Origin: Diaporthe sp. PMI_573
Lineage: Eukaryota; Ascomycota; Sordariomycetes; Diaporthales; Diaporthaceae
Reading direction: 5' to 3'
Assembly (NCBI GenBank): GCA_021399435.1
Contig: JAJTUP010000026.1
Span: 806,001-870,000, forward strand
Length of the DNA: 64,000 bases
The notes under the pieces were generated by a model. The model ran no database searches. It was not told where the DNA came from and saw nothing but the letters and a program-made list of their open reading frames with translations. Positions 23,141 to 35,074 of this stretch are shown piece by piece (the stretch's first letter is position 1; each line of letters opens with the position of its first letter). The position numbers and the translations under genes are program-made.

Positions 23141-23204
23141 TGACTCTGCGACTCTGCGACCCTGCGACCCTGCGACCCTGCGACCTCGCGACCTTGCGAC
23201 CTAG
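23141..23204. repeat. 8-bp tandem repeat (TGCGACCC-like)
   Basis: Units of CTGCGACT/CTGCGACC repeat about eight times with small changes, directly before the pyrimidine-rich leader region of the transcription factor gene. Confidence 0.85.
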
Positions 23205-23229
23205 CCACCGAGTGACCCGACCACTCAGG

Positions 23230-25920
23230 CCACAGCGAGGCTTGCTTGCTTGCTTACGGCCACCACCACCACCACAACCACAACCACCAACCACCAACCA
23301 CCAACCTCCAACCTCCAACCTCCCCGCGCCGCCACCGCCATCATCGCTGCTGCTGTTGCTGCCGCTGCCGCTGCCGCTGCCGCTTCGAGGCTGGCTGTTT
23401 GTTTTCGGTACCCCAGAAGGAGGACGCCTGCTCTGTTGCCAGCTGCCCTACTCTGCGATCTACGTTGCGAGGGGGCCGTCTGCCCGCTGTCCGCCTGCCC
23501 GCCTTAATATCCCTCTTCACACTCTGGTCCACCTGCGTCCGTTGTCCTTTGCCTATCGTCCCGACCACCAACCTTCTTTGGAAGTCCCAGCTCCTCATCG
23601 GCCTCTCTTCTCTGATCCGCATCGTCAGCTTCGGTCGAGAATCCGTCCATCACCGTTGTTCTGCACTGGGCCTCGCCTGCCGATCGCGTGCGTGTTGCTG
23701 TTGCCCTGGGGTTTACCCCTCCGCTCTCTCACTACTCGCCTGCCTGCAGACCGCAGACTGCAGCAAAAGACGTACAGCAGCAAGTTGTGAGCGAGTTGGC
23801 ACTGTCGCAGCTGTGTCGCAGCTCAGCCGCAAGCGACCGTCCCTTTCCATAACCACCACCCGCTCACTCATCTCCGCGCCCCTTGCGGCGCCCTCGGCTT
23901 CTGTCATCATATCACTTGCCCCGTTGCTCAGTCTCTTGACCGCTCTAAAGTCTCTCACCTCACCGACCGACCTATCGGCCCTTGATTGACGACTGGTCGC
24001 CGTCTCGCCGAGCAGCCCGACACGCACGCACGGACGGACGGACGGACGGACTGACTGACTGACTGGCTGACTGGCTGGCAGACAGTTTGACCCTCTCACT
24101 GACAAACACTTGCACACCGGCCCGCCAGCAGTTCTAGGTGCGAGCTGTTCCTTCCTGTGGACGGAGCGAGCCGAGTTCTATCATTGCCAGGACCAGACCG
24201 CACGAGAACAACGGAGCCACTTGTTCTGTACCCCTGGCCATCTCACCACCCGCGCCTGGGATCTTTCATTCGCGCTCCGACCGCGCAGCTCTGTCTTGGT
24301 CCCTCACCCTGCAACCGCAGGCCTCGTCTTGACTGTTAAAACTATCGTGAGGCACCAGCCCAAGGCGGCTCATCCCCATCCGCCATCACCTCGCCTCAAG
24401 GTGCCAGGCTCGGACGGTGCTCAGCTGTAACTACCCCTCTTTCCTACCTAGGTTCTTTAGCTAGATTGTTCGTCAAGCCATGTGGCAGCAGCAACGACCA
24501 CCGGTGTAAAGGTTGAGGCATTGCAGCCAGGGCTCCTCTGCCGAAGTGCGCTTGGGCTTGCACCAATGCACGCCGCCCACAGCTTGCCCGCTTCTCCACC
24601 GGGCCATTCTCACCGAGTTCTATTCCTCTGATTATGCTTTGTCTCCTCCTCGTGCTTTGCTTTTTCCCTCTGCCTAAGCTACACAATGCGTTAGTCATTC
24701 TTTGAATCTTCTCGCTGACGTCGCAATCAAAGACAGCGGCGCTCGTCCGGCGCTTCCTTACCGGTCGTAAGGATCGACTCCCAACTGCAGGCGCTCCCGA
24801 CCCGCTCTGGTCTCCTCGTGTCCCCACATCCGAGGCAACTCTTGCACATGCATCGTTGTCTGTCTGCTTGACCGGCTGGGTGGACGCAACAACAACCCAC
24901 GGAACACCGCGTCATACGCCGCTTGACCACAGCCTAGACGGGCCCCATGCGCCAGCACCGCCTTCGAGTCCAAGCTTGACCCTAGGCGCCAAACCCAGCT
25001 TCCTGCCTCTCTGTCTTTCCTGGACGGCCCTGTGCCACCTCGGCGGCTGTGGCGCGTTGTGTGAGTCGGGCGACCGCCACGACGACCACGACTTCAGTGG
25101 GCATACGTCCAGTTCTTTGCACTCCTGTGGACAAGACAATTCGTTCGACAAATTTTGAGGTCTTTTGGCTGAACCGAGACCCAAACAAAGATTGAGCAAT
25201 CGGAGGCTCGCCTAACCCAGACCTCTTCTTTGCCGTGGGATTGGCTCTCCCGACTGCATTCTTTGGCCTGGCTCGCGCCTCTCATCGTGGGCCGCTCTCG
25301 TTACTCCCTGACCCGCCGCTCACCGTCTCGCGCTTGTCAGACTCGGTCAGAAGAATCAGGAGAACAAGGACCGGGTACGGTGTGTCTTGGAGGAGCCAGT
25401 CGAGTGGACGGTTCGCAGCAGACCTAGTGAGGTAGCTTGTACTCCTCTGTACCGTGCCGTGCGGCACCAGTTTCCCCCCACCCCTGCACCTCCATCTCGA
25501 TACAGCCACCCCCCTGCCCGGTCACCACTTTTTCTTCCCTCTCGTTGCACTGTTGCCCTTCATTGCTGCAGTGGTCCACACTGTTCTGCCAAGGGTGCTC
25601 TGCTACCATGGTGATGGTCTTCCTGTAAGGAACCCCAGCTGCGTCGACACCTAATTGCACCCCTTCTCCACCCCGGTATCTCAAATCAGGCGGCTTTTTC
25701 CTTCCCTCTCCTTGTCTGTGTCGATTTGTGTTGATCCTGCGCCCGTACTTGCGGCTCCTGGCTCTGGCATTACGACCAACGCCTCAAACAACTAGCATTG
25801 CTGCTTGGCTCACTCACCGGGCTTAGGTTCCTTGCTTCGTGCACCTGGTACCTCTGACTGAAGTACTCATACGTTTACTGTGTGTGGGCATTTTCCCAAC
25901 ACACCCTCTCTGCAGCAGTC
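23230..25920 (+). promoter_or_regulatory. Pyrimidine-rich leader/promoter region of the Zn2Cys6 gene
   Basis: Nearly 2.7 kb in which the plus strand is rich in C and T, with low-complexity blocks (CCACCAACC units near 23280-23330, CTG/CCGCTG units near 23345-23385, GGAC and TGAC tetramers near 24030-24070). This is the composition of long 5' leaders of fungal regulatory genes. Several short upstream frames are present. No conserved protein is visible, so I treat it as promoter plus long 5' UTR, possibly with introns. The exact transcription start cannot be seen. Confidence 0.5.
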
Positions 25921-28900
25921 ATGGTAAGCTCCTCCAGTTCCTGTTCCCCGGTTTGCGGCAGACTGCATTGGATATATCATCGGACTCTCTTCGTCCCTGA
26001 CCGTCATCATCGACACCCGTCCCAGCCTTCTGCGGCATACATAGCCACTTCCTCACCTTTATTTCTTGCCTCGGTCTCTTGCTCGCCTCGAGTCTGGTGT
26101 TAGCCTCGCACCTCTCTTTGTTGTTGTGTCACCATTCCCTCATTCATCAGTGCACCCTCTCCCCCCTCTCCCATCCCTAAGCCTCGATGGTGCAGCCAGT
26201 TGATGTTATATAGAGCGGCCATCTCACCCAACGCCGCGTCCGCGGCTATCTCGATGATACATCAGAGCAAGCCCCACAAGACCAGTCCTTGGTACCTTCC
26301 TTCGGAGGGCCAGTCACATATCCCTTTCCACATCACTTCTATTTCTCGGAACAACCAAACACAGCCCTCAATAACGCAGACTTCCTTCGCTTCACATACG
26401 CGGCCCTGCCAGACTTCACCCAACAATATACCGAACAGGGCCAGGGTCACCAGCAGGCTTTCCAGGAGCAACAACCACAACCACAACACTATTTCGAAGC
26501 AGATCACCAACGGCACCCTCGAAAAAGACAACGGGTTGACTCGACAAACATGCCGATACCGTCCTTTATCTCCAGATGCCTCCCTAGCCACGTCGAACAT
26601 GAGAAGTCACCAATCCTCGGGCCGTCTGACGCTCAAGAGGAGGTCCAAGCATCTTGCATAGGCGCAACTGCCTCTTCCTTTCGTAAATGCCTGGGAATGA
26701 CTGACATACGCCCGCCGTTCTCGGGTCTCGACACGACTGCGGGTAAGAGTTCTGTCCCCTGATCGCTTGCAAAGACTTACAAACGATTGAAAGCATACCA
26801 CCCAATCCCTTCTACCGCTCCGTATGATAGCGTGGTACCACGGGCATACTCGGCGGATCTGCTGTCCCCGATACACGGCCATATCCCCGAGCATCCCTTG
26901 GGTTCGAACCAAAACCCTCAGCATCCATTGATGTTTGGCACAGAAGAGTCAAGTCATGCCGCCCACCTGCAGGGCTACCCTCCTCTCCAGCCAACTAGTC
27001 ACCTGAGCAACCAGCCTACCACCAGCTCAGACACCATGGTCTATGCTGCCCAGGACACGAATCATGGATATCTGAAATCAGAAGCAAGTCCAACATTCGT
27101 CAAGTCAGAAGGTACGGACCCTGGGTACCCAGTGTCTGGGTTTCAGAGCAATACAGCGCCACTACATATAGCGGCGGGGACTTCTTATACGCATTCCGGC
27201 CTTGCTAGGCCAGAGGAGAACTACGCCCGCCAACGTGTGGTGGGCTATCAAGCCCCGCCGCCGCAGTACTCTTTTCTTCATGGCTACACCCCCGCTGACG
27301 GGCTCAATGCTGAGCAAATGGACCGCTTCCAGCTGGCCCAACAAGGCAGCAGCCTGGAGGTGGTCATGCCAAATCAAAAGCCTCCGGTGACAAAGCGAGG
27401 GCCTTTCAGGAACCAAGAGAAGAGGAAACAGACTGCACACGTTAGGAAAATAGGGAGTTGCATACGGTGTCGGATGCAACGCATCAGAGTAATTAAAATT
27501 TCCCAAATGCTACCTCTCTAGGCGTCCGGCGTGCTGACTGTCGGGGATAGTGCGAAGCCAACACCGACGCCCCTGACGACCACGAGGCGCCATGTGATGG
27601 TTGCAGGAAGATCGGCGCCAACTCCAAGATACACCGCCTTCCGTGTAAACGATGGAAGATCACCGAAGTCAGGCTCTTCAAGCCGGGCCAAGTCAAGGGA
27701 CTGGAGTGGACGAGGCGTTGGAAGGACACCACGATGGCGCCTGATATCTGCCAGTGGGACTCTCCTGAAATCAAGATCATCAGGCTGACCGAGGGTTATT
27801 CGAATGGCGTTGAGTTGCGAGTCCGTCGATTCGTCAAGCAGACTGGCGACAGGTTGCACCGCACCTGGTTCGAGAATGGCGAGGAGCAGCGCTGGTACAT
27901 AGAACCGTACGCGCTAGTTGACCTCGAAGGGGCGAGGGCGCAATACGACAACTACCTCAAGTCAGGGTTGAATGGTATGCTGAAGGCGTTGCTTGGGCCA
28001 AAGGAGAAGTTGCTCTGGAGGACGTATGAACACGCAGTCCGGCGGCTTAAGACGCCAGAGACGCCCGAAGAGGAGAAGGATCTCATCTCCAAGACTCTCG
28101 ACCTATGGGCAGCCGTCCGCCTGACGACGAAATCGTTCCAGATTATTGGGGAGGAGACGCTGGGTATCCGACCCCTGAAAGGAAGCGTCCCTATCCCGCC
28201 TGTGATGGGAGCGCAGCTCGACTTCATCCTCCTCAACCAGACGCTGCCCAAGCTGCGAAGGGAAACGTTGGAGTGCTTGCAGAACATGACGCAGGCGAAG
28301 AAGCAGAGGACTTGGCTGACGACGTATCTGGTCACGTTCATCTTACTGCACAACGTGGCCCTTATCACTGCTCACGACCGTAGCTATGCCAAGAAGCACG
28401 GTCTGAAGGTAAGCCTGCATCCTCAACACGGGCTGGAGGCTGGACAGCTGACCACAGGTGTGAATAGAGCAACTTTGCCAGGAAGGATATGGTTGAACAG
28501 TACCACTTGGGTAAGTACGGCTGTAGTACCTCCGACCATGTTGCATCCTCCGAACATCAGGGAGCACAGAACCATTGTTTTTACGGCTGGACTGACTTGG
28601 TTGGCAGGCGCGAACATCTTCCTAGCCTACTACCATTATTGCAACAAGGGAGTCTATCCATTCTCGACAGAATGCAAGGATTCTGACCTGCAGAACTTGG
28701 CCGAGCTGGAAGAAGGGTCGATCAATTTCATCAAGTACACGAGGAATTATGCCAAGGAGCACAGTAAGTTGATACACCCACACACCCCCACACACTACTA
28801 GCACAAGCACAAGCACGACGCGTGTAGACGGCGGAAGGCAGTTTTAAAGAGGGCCGAGTGGTGAAATCAAGGTGCTGACCGCAGAATGCAAAACAGAGGG

Positions 28901-29006
28901 TCAGTGGGACGATCTGCATGTGGCCAAGGACTACGGCAACGACTACTACTTCATCAGACAGCTGTTCGAGCAGAATTGGACGCCGCAGTCAACGACTGTC
29001 GACTAG
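25921..29006 (+). CDS. Zn(II)2Cys6 transcription factor with extended cluster
   Basis: Proposed exons: 25921-25923 (ATG only), 26214-26742, 26794-27488, 27551-28408, 28468-28510, 28608-28763 and 28885-29006, about 801 residues, with frame kept at every junction. The cysteine cluster is at about 400-441: C-x2-C-x6-C-x13-C-x2-C-x13-C, longer in both late loops than the usual fungal pattern. It is followed by RLPCKRWKITEVRLFKPG, seen in a subgroup of fungal C6 proteins. The N-terminal 390 residues are Gln/Pro/Ser-rich and have a basic HPRKRQRV patch; the C-terminal part is helical and resembles the regulatory half of such proteins. An intron splits the cluster just before the third Cys. The first exon is the weak point: an alternative start is the in-frame ATG at 26550. 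Target genes unknown. Confidence 0.82.
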
Positions 29007-29592
29007 GCGGGGAGGGAGATGGGGGCCAAGGGCGCAGAAGACCGCAAACCGCCGCACCGCAGTGCTCCGATTGCTCCGATCTGCCCATTCTACAGCCGTG
29101 TACAGGCAGTCGGAGAATTGACTCTCGCAAGCGATGTGGGCCACCCGCCTGCAGCACCTACAGGCATGCATGAGGAGCTCGCCACGGAAGACTGCCTCCA
29201 TGGATTGTCATCGGAACCCTGTCCCTTCTCGCCTACCGGGTGAAGGGCAGGAGCTGGCCGGTGTGGGCCTATGGCTGACCTTGCAGCCCCTACCCTAGCT
29301 CCCGCGTAGGACACGCACGAACACCCCCACCAACCAGCAACGTCAACGATCCACACCGGTCGCATGCCTCGCCTTTCACAAAGCAAAAAGAGGTGTTTTC
29401 TCGGCCGTCGAACCCCACCCCCCCGCGGGCTGTTGGGGAAGGCCAACTGTACGCATGATTGGGCGAGACTGGGTGGAGGGCTAGCCTGCGTACGAAGTGC
29501 TTCTGTGTAGTCTTTCTCTGTCCTGAGCTGGCTGCGTGTACTGTGGTAGTCTGGGTGCTGTCTCATATTTCTTTACCACCCCCGATGCCCAG

Positions 29593-29605
29593 CCCCCCCC
29601 CCCCC
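29593..29605. repeat. Poly-C tract (13)
   Basis: Longest cytosine homopolymer I counted in the window, in the downstream spacer of the transcription factor gene. It is one of about fifteen C or G runs of nine or more. Confidence 0.9.
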
Positions 29606-30423
29606 AATCCACCCCGGCCCCCGAAGCGTGCCATTTGCTTATCTGGGGCAGGTGGGAGGGGCAAGGGCCACAAATTGTCGAAGAAGGGGTTCCTAACATG
29701 GTCCTTGGATGGTGCTGAAGAGCGCAAGATTCACGTGCTCTCGGCCCCCGAGCTCGTGTGCTGGTTAGATTTGTCTGGGGTCTCTTCCAGCTCAGCTTTC
29801 CGGAGCGACTGCGGGGACCAGGGTGTTAGTATCTTGAGGTGTTCGCATTTACTATGAGCCGGGTCTTGTTTTCCGCTTCGTCTGTTGTCTCCTTCTGTTC
29901 TGTATTGTTTTTCTTGTTGGCATCGTGTCCAGGGGCAGACTGAACTAGTTAGTAAGCAACTCAAGGTTAGTTTGAAATGGCAAAAGGAGCTCGAATCGGA
30001 TCCAGGGTCGATCTCGTCCAGGTGCGAGCAGCGTGTGTCTGCGCGTCGCGGATCGCAATCGCAAGCTTGTCGTCAAGTCGTAAGGCGCCATCGGATAGAA
30101 GTGGCAGGCTGAAGATGCGCCCGAAGGAGACGGGAACTTAAGAGGGGGAAAAGCAGACGGGACGAAGAGAGGCAAAGAAGGAGAAAATAAAAAGCAAAAA
30201 AAGGGGGACCACAACGCTACCTGCAGCCTTGGAGAGAACAGACTGCAACGGTCAAGGTTTCGTTTGGGCCGGACTATTATGTGCACACATGAACAAACAA
30301 CCAAACCAACCATTCATGCACTTGCCGACCCGCCTTGCAGGGCACGTTTTGTGTCCTGCCCATCTGCACACACATCGGCTTTCCTCCCTGGAATGTCATT
30401 TTTTGCCCACCTCGACGACGCCT

Positions 30424-30491
30424 GCTCTCTCTCTCTGTGTGTGTGTGTGTCTCTCTCTGTCTCTCTGTCTGTCTCTCTCTGTCTCTGTCTG

Positions 30492-30556
<65 letters not shown>
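30424..30556. repeat. CT/GT/CTGT microsatellite, about 130 bp
   Basis: Continuous alternation of CT, GT and CTGT units with a single TTCT interruption near 30523. It keeps all frames open on both strands and therefore creates long false reading frames rich in Ser/Leu or Arg/Glu. No gene is implied. Confidence 0.95.
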
Positions 30557-30559
<3 letters not shown>

Positions 30560-31004
30560 TTGCTTTTGCAATCCTGTCTGGCCCGATCTGTCCGCAGCGG
30601 CGGCCTGCGGCAAGTCGACTGATCATAGACTGCCAATACGAATTGGCTGTTCGGGTACATGTGCCAGCCAGTACCACACGAGGACGTGATCCAAGTATCT
30701 ATCTACTGGCTGGCTGGCTGGGTCACACAAGACCGCTGTCAAAATGCGCCCCCCAAATTAATCCCGCTCCCAGAGTCTCCGAAGTTCGAACTCGGCTGCT
30801 TCCCCTCTGTGTCTCTGTCTTGCCCCCCTCCAGCACCATTCCTCGTCACGATCCTCCTCGTCACTCTTCGACATGCGGGCAACAACCACGAGGGCGCTCC
30901 CTCCTCCCCCCTTCCCCCCTCTCTCCCTGGCCGTCATGAAAAAGGCAGGTCACTCTGCCTACCACCCGCCCACGACACACGCAGCATGCCAGTCCGCATG
31001 TGTT

Positions 31005-31070
31005 TTGCTTGTCTGTCTGTCTGTGTGCATGCCTGCCTGTGTGCCTGCCTGCCTGCCTGCCTGCATGCTA
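31005..31070. repeat. GTCT/GCCT tetranucleotide repeat
   Basis: GTCT units pass into GTGT and then GCCT/TGCC units, with two CATGC interruptions. It lies in the spacer upstream of the dioxygenase gene. Confidence 0.8.
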
Positions 31071-33638
31071 CCAACATGACTGGTGGCCCACGACCGGCCG
31101 CCCACAGCCGGTGACCAGTGTTTGCTACTCTTCCAACCTGGCAGAAGACGGCCTCTTTAGCGCACATCGGCCTCCCTGCACTTGCATCCACGGAAGAGCG
31201 ACGCGAGCAGGCGGGAGGAGGACGAGGTTGAGGAGGGGGTGCATCTCTCTGCCAAGATCCGTCATTGGCCTGTCAAGGGCCGGCCCTACACACTCACTAT
31301 CTACTGTACATGGATGGCACTTGAACCCGCTCGCCCAGCCGCCTGCCACGGGTTGCATGTTTGTTGCATGCACGACTGCGGTTCCCCGACCACCACCACC
31401 ATCACGGGCAGCAGATCGGTATCAGTTGTGAGCATCTCCGTGCTTCGCGTTGCCGTCACCACATGCACCAGTGGTTTCACAGCTGCACGGAGGCCAGGCC
31501 ACGGTGACATGCACAACATATAATGACTGCACGGGATTCGCTCGTTCAGAGGGGGGTCTTTCGGCCGGGGGGTCCCCAACCCTTGGCCGTGTCGCCGGGT
31601 ACGGCTGCATATACCGTACTCGACGATCCGGATGGATATCGACATGCGCTCCCCACAGTTTACGGCGCAGAGACGACATCAGAGTTTTCTCCAGCAAGCA
31701 CCCGTGCGCACTGTAGGCTTCCGAGGCTCTGCCAATATTGTTCCCTGCCACTTCCCGCGGCCGTTCTCGCCATCCATCGACAACTCCTGGATCTCTAGGC
31801 CCCTCCTGGTTTCCTGGACGGATGGGCACCGGGCCACCCGCTCAAGTGCCACAGGAATCCCGGCTGAAGTTCCCGTCTCCTTGCATTTCAGCAAAATTCT
31901 CTGTGGGACCTTCCTTAGCCGTACAGCGATGCTACCTTGCTGTGAGTGGCCCCGGGCCGCCCTACAGTCCTTCAGAGTTCATCATGCCATCGCATGGGAA
32001 ATCGCCAAGTGGCTGTGCAGCGCAGCATCGGTTTCACTGCGGGCCTCGCTGGTTTTTCCCTCCATACCTAGGCTGTAACGGGTGGGCTCCTATCCCGCAG
32101 AGCTTGAATCGGCTCACTCGCGTGCGTCGAGTTGCTAGAATGGCTCTCTGCCCAGGTTGATCTCTGCAGGCACCCCCCCCCCTTCTCGTATCAGTTAGCC
32201 TTGTTCCCTTGAACACTGATGGGCCGGCATTATTACTTTGGCGGGACAGTGCCCCTCCAGGCATCACCTGCAGAACCAAGACAATCCCTCCTTAGTTAGA
32301 CGTGTATCTCATTTGCCTTGACGGTAAGTAATGGCTTCATACCTGTGGCCTCCATGGCCCTCCGGATCTCAAATCAATATTCATTATCGACAGCTCTTAG
32401 CCTGCCACCCCCTCCTACCCGCTTCCCGCTTCCCGCGTCCCCCTCCCCTCTCCTGTCAGTCTAGAGCCCAAGCCTGTGTGGCTTGTGTGTCTCTCCCTTG
32501 GCAGATGTACGTTGTCAGTCTTTCGAGGTGGGGATCACAAGTCTCCCAAGGTTTGTTCCCGAGGCTCCTAGTTATCCCTGTGCCTGGGCACCCCGGGACC
32601 TTGTTGTCGCCTGTGATGCCCAAGCACAAATGACAGGCCCCGGGAGGAGCTGCCCCTCTCTATTCCGGTTCGAGAAATCCGAGTGGTTGCTTCCCGGCTG
32701 CTTGCTGGCTGCACTGAAGCTGATTGACAGCCTCAACTCAACGTCACCTCATGGACTGCTGGTGAACTGGGCCTTTCCTACCTGCATATATGCATGTCCC
32801 CAAATGGTGGATATCATTTCGACAACACTGTGCAGCGCTGTACTGCTACAGTTGACCACCTCTGTCCTCGACACAATGAGGACTTCACAATTTCACAAAA
32901 AGGGTACCTGCCTGCAGCTGCCGTTCTCTCTGTTTCCGTCTCTGAAGCCGGCCCAATGTACTTTCACACACACTCTCTCACCCATACGCGAGCACACACA
33001 TACACACACACATACTTGCACACACCCTCACCAGAGCTTGATGCATAGCACCGAGACTCAGTCGCCCTTGTGTTTGAGTGTCGCCCACAGTCCATCCCTG
33101 ACTGACGCCCGGTGATGCTTTTCCTGCCCAGATCACCTCCTGGCGTGCATCACTGCCATCCTCCCTCCCATTAGGTGCCGTCGCTTGAGGCGCACCCCAG
33201 GAGTGGTTTCTCAACCAGCATTTTCCCAAGGCTGCTTTTCCCACTCCTTTGATGACCGTAGCGTTCCTCGTGTTCAAGTATTTCTTCTCGCCCGACCCCC
33301 AACATCTCGTCCTGTTCCTTGTGCTCCACACGGTCACAGCATCTTTGTCTACCTCATCCCTTTTCTCCCTCGGCCACAAAAACTCCTTCAGGCTCCGGAA
33401 TAAAGCCCAGCTCGACGGCACACAGTACCATCTTGCGCATCCCTTCATACCTCACACAGATCCCATCCACGTCGCTCCTAGCTGCCCCTTGGAGAGCAGG
33501 CACTTTAGCATATTGCTGTCCCCCTTTCGTCTTCCCCAAGGCCAATCCAGTGGGCAGACCGACCCCTGACCGACCATTTTCCACTTCAACCACGGTTTCC
33601 GAGACGAGCTGGCATCTCCTGATCTAAGGCAGACCATC

Positions 33639-35074
33639 ATGTCTTCTGTCATGGCCCAGTCCATGACATGCACCCCCCTTCTGACTAGTCTTCTGGGCAA
33701 TGCCACCACCCCAAGCCTCAACGCCATCCCTGCCGGGTTCCCCGTCAACAGGGATGGCAAGAGTGCCTGGATCGGATCCAAGATCTTGGACAGGGACTTT
33801 GTCTACAATCTCACCGACGCCGAGCGTGCTGAGATCTACATGGCTACTATTTCTTTCAAAGGTGAGTGCCAGAGCACCTTGATATTACCTCGCTCGCCCT
33901 TGTCGACCCCTCTGCCCCTCCCAGTGACTTGCCGGCCACACTTGCTGGGCCAAACTTGGTATTGACAGCTTTCGGCCGCAGAATATGGGCTCGATGGATC
34001 CCATGTCAATGTTGATACGTTCAAATTGCCCACGCTTGGCCCTAGGCTCGCGAAGCTCAGTCTTGATGTCCATGACGGCCTTGGGTTCGCCGTCATACGA
34101 GGAATAAATCCCCGAGACTACAGTGTCGAGGATCTCACCCTCGCCTATATGGGCATCGCCTCATATGTTGCTGACAAGCGAGGCTGTCAGGACAAGCTCG
34201 GCAATATGCTGGGTAGGTTGTCCCTTCCCCTGTGCATCGACACACGAGGCTGGGCTGATCATGCTCAGTCCACATTGTCGCCAACAAGGCCAACGACAAG
34301 CATCACCGCCACTCTACGGACCCCATCGTAAGTCCTTCTCCTGCGTCTAGTCTATTCGAGCTGCTGGCCAACTGACTTGGTGTGTTCTGACAGACCTTTC
34401 ACAATGAGGAGGCCGGAGACATCGTATCTTGGCTTACCCGAGGAGCGGCTGCTTCCGGTGGTAAATGCGTCATTGCGTCGGCTACAACAGTCTACAATGT
34501 CCTGGCTGCCACCCGCCCTGACCTCGTCCGGGTTCTCGCTCGGAGCGACTGGCCGTTTGCGCTGTAAGTCTCCCAGGCTACGTGGCTGGCTGCCTTGCTG
34601 TTGTTCACGCACCGATTAACAACGCCCCTCCCCAGTCCCCGGTATCAATGTCGTCCTGTTCTCTTTCACGACGACGGCAGGCTCATCATGAACTTTGGCC
34701 GGGCCCCTCTCCTGGGATCAGCTGCCCACCCTCGCAAGAGCCGCCTGCCTACGCTCAACGGCCACCAAATTGAAGCCCTCGACGTCATAGAGGCTATTGC
34801 CCGGGCCACTGAGTTCCAGTTCGCCACCCAGGCTGGCGACATTCATTTCATCAACAATCTGACCGTGCTGCACCGCCGCGACGGTTTCGTCAACGACGGT
34901 GCGTCCCAGAGGCACCTGGTCCGCATGCGTCTGCGGAGCTCGACGCTCGGCTGGTCTATCCCGTCGAGTCTGAGCCGAGAGTGGTCTGATGCTTTCGAAA
35001 GACAGTCCGACAAGGTGTGGCACATCGAGCCCATGCCCGAGCATTTCGCCCCCCTGCGAAAGCATCCTAACTGA
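33639..35074 (+). CDS. TauD/TfdA-family Fe(II)/2-oxoglutarate dioxygenase
   Basis: Five exons: 33639-33861, 33982-34212, 34269-34327, 34394-34563 and 34636-35074, about 373 residues, with GTGAGT/GTAGGT/GTAAGT donors and frame kept. The fold is seen from DGLGFAVIRGINP (about 105), the metal motif in TFHNEEAGDIVSW (His174 with Glu176 in place of the usual Asp), and the distal part GDIHFINNLTVLHRRDGF with His near 307. QRHLVRMRL then supplies the Arg that binds 2-oxoglutarate. Such enzymes hydroxylate small molecules, and in fungi they act in sulfonate use or secondary metabolism. There is no signal peptide, so it is probably cytosolic. The HxE form is rarer than HxD but is still a 2-His-1-carboxylate set. 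Substrate cannot be inferred; the nearest annotated genes give no pathway context. Confidence 0.88.

Larger units (their letters stand above)
15500..23229. other. Gene desert, 7.7 kb
   Basis: I find no gene with a recognisable domain, start and splice pattern on either strand. Many frames are open for 60-160 codons, but this is expected in GC-rich DNA and most overlap on both strands without a family signature. There is no reverse transcriptase, integrase or transposase motif and no strong AT bias. Features are a G10 run (16283-16292), a GAC trinucleotide run (about 17335-17355) and the palindrome plus 14-bp repeat near 21.8 kb. Unrecognised short genes or long non-coding RNAs cannot be excluded. 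Confidence 0.5.
29007..33638. other. Spacer and leader region between transcription factor and dioxygenase
   Basis: About 4.6 kb without a recognised gene. It has a C13 run (29593-29605), a large CT/GT microsatellite (30424-30556), TGCC/TGTC tetramers (about 31005-31070), a C10 run (32173-32182) and CA repeats (about 32985-33025). From about 30.7 kb onward the plus strand is often pyrimidine-rich, as in leaders of downstream genes. Confidence 0.5.

Noticed and set aside
23140..23989. Frames of 216 and 247 codons in the leader of the transcription factor gene
   Set aside because: They run through simple repeats (His/Asn, Pro and Arg/Cys runs) and look like leader DNA, not protein.
30229..30939. 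236-codon plus frame and Arg/Glu-rich minus frames
   Set aside because: Produced by the CT/GT microsatellite, which lacks stops in these frames.
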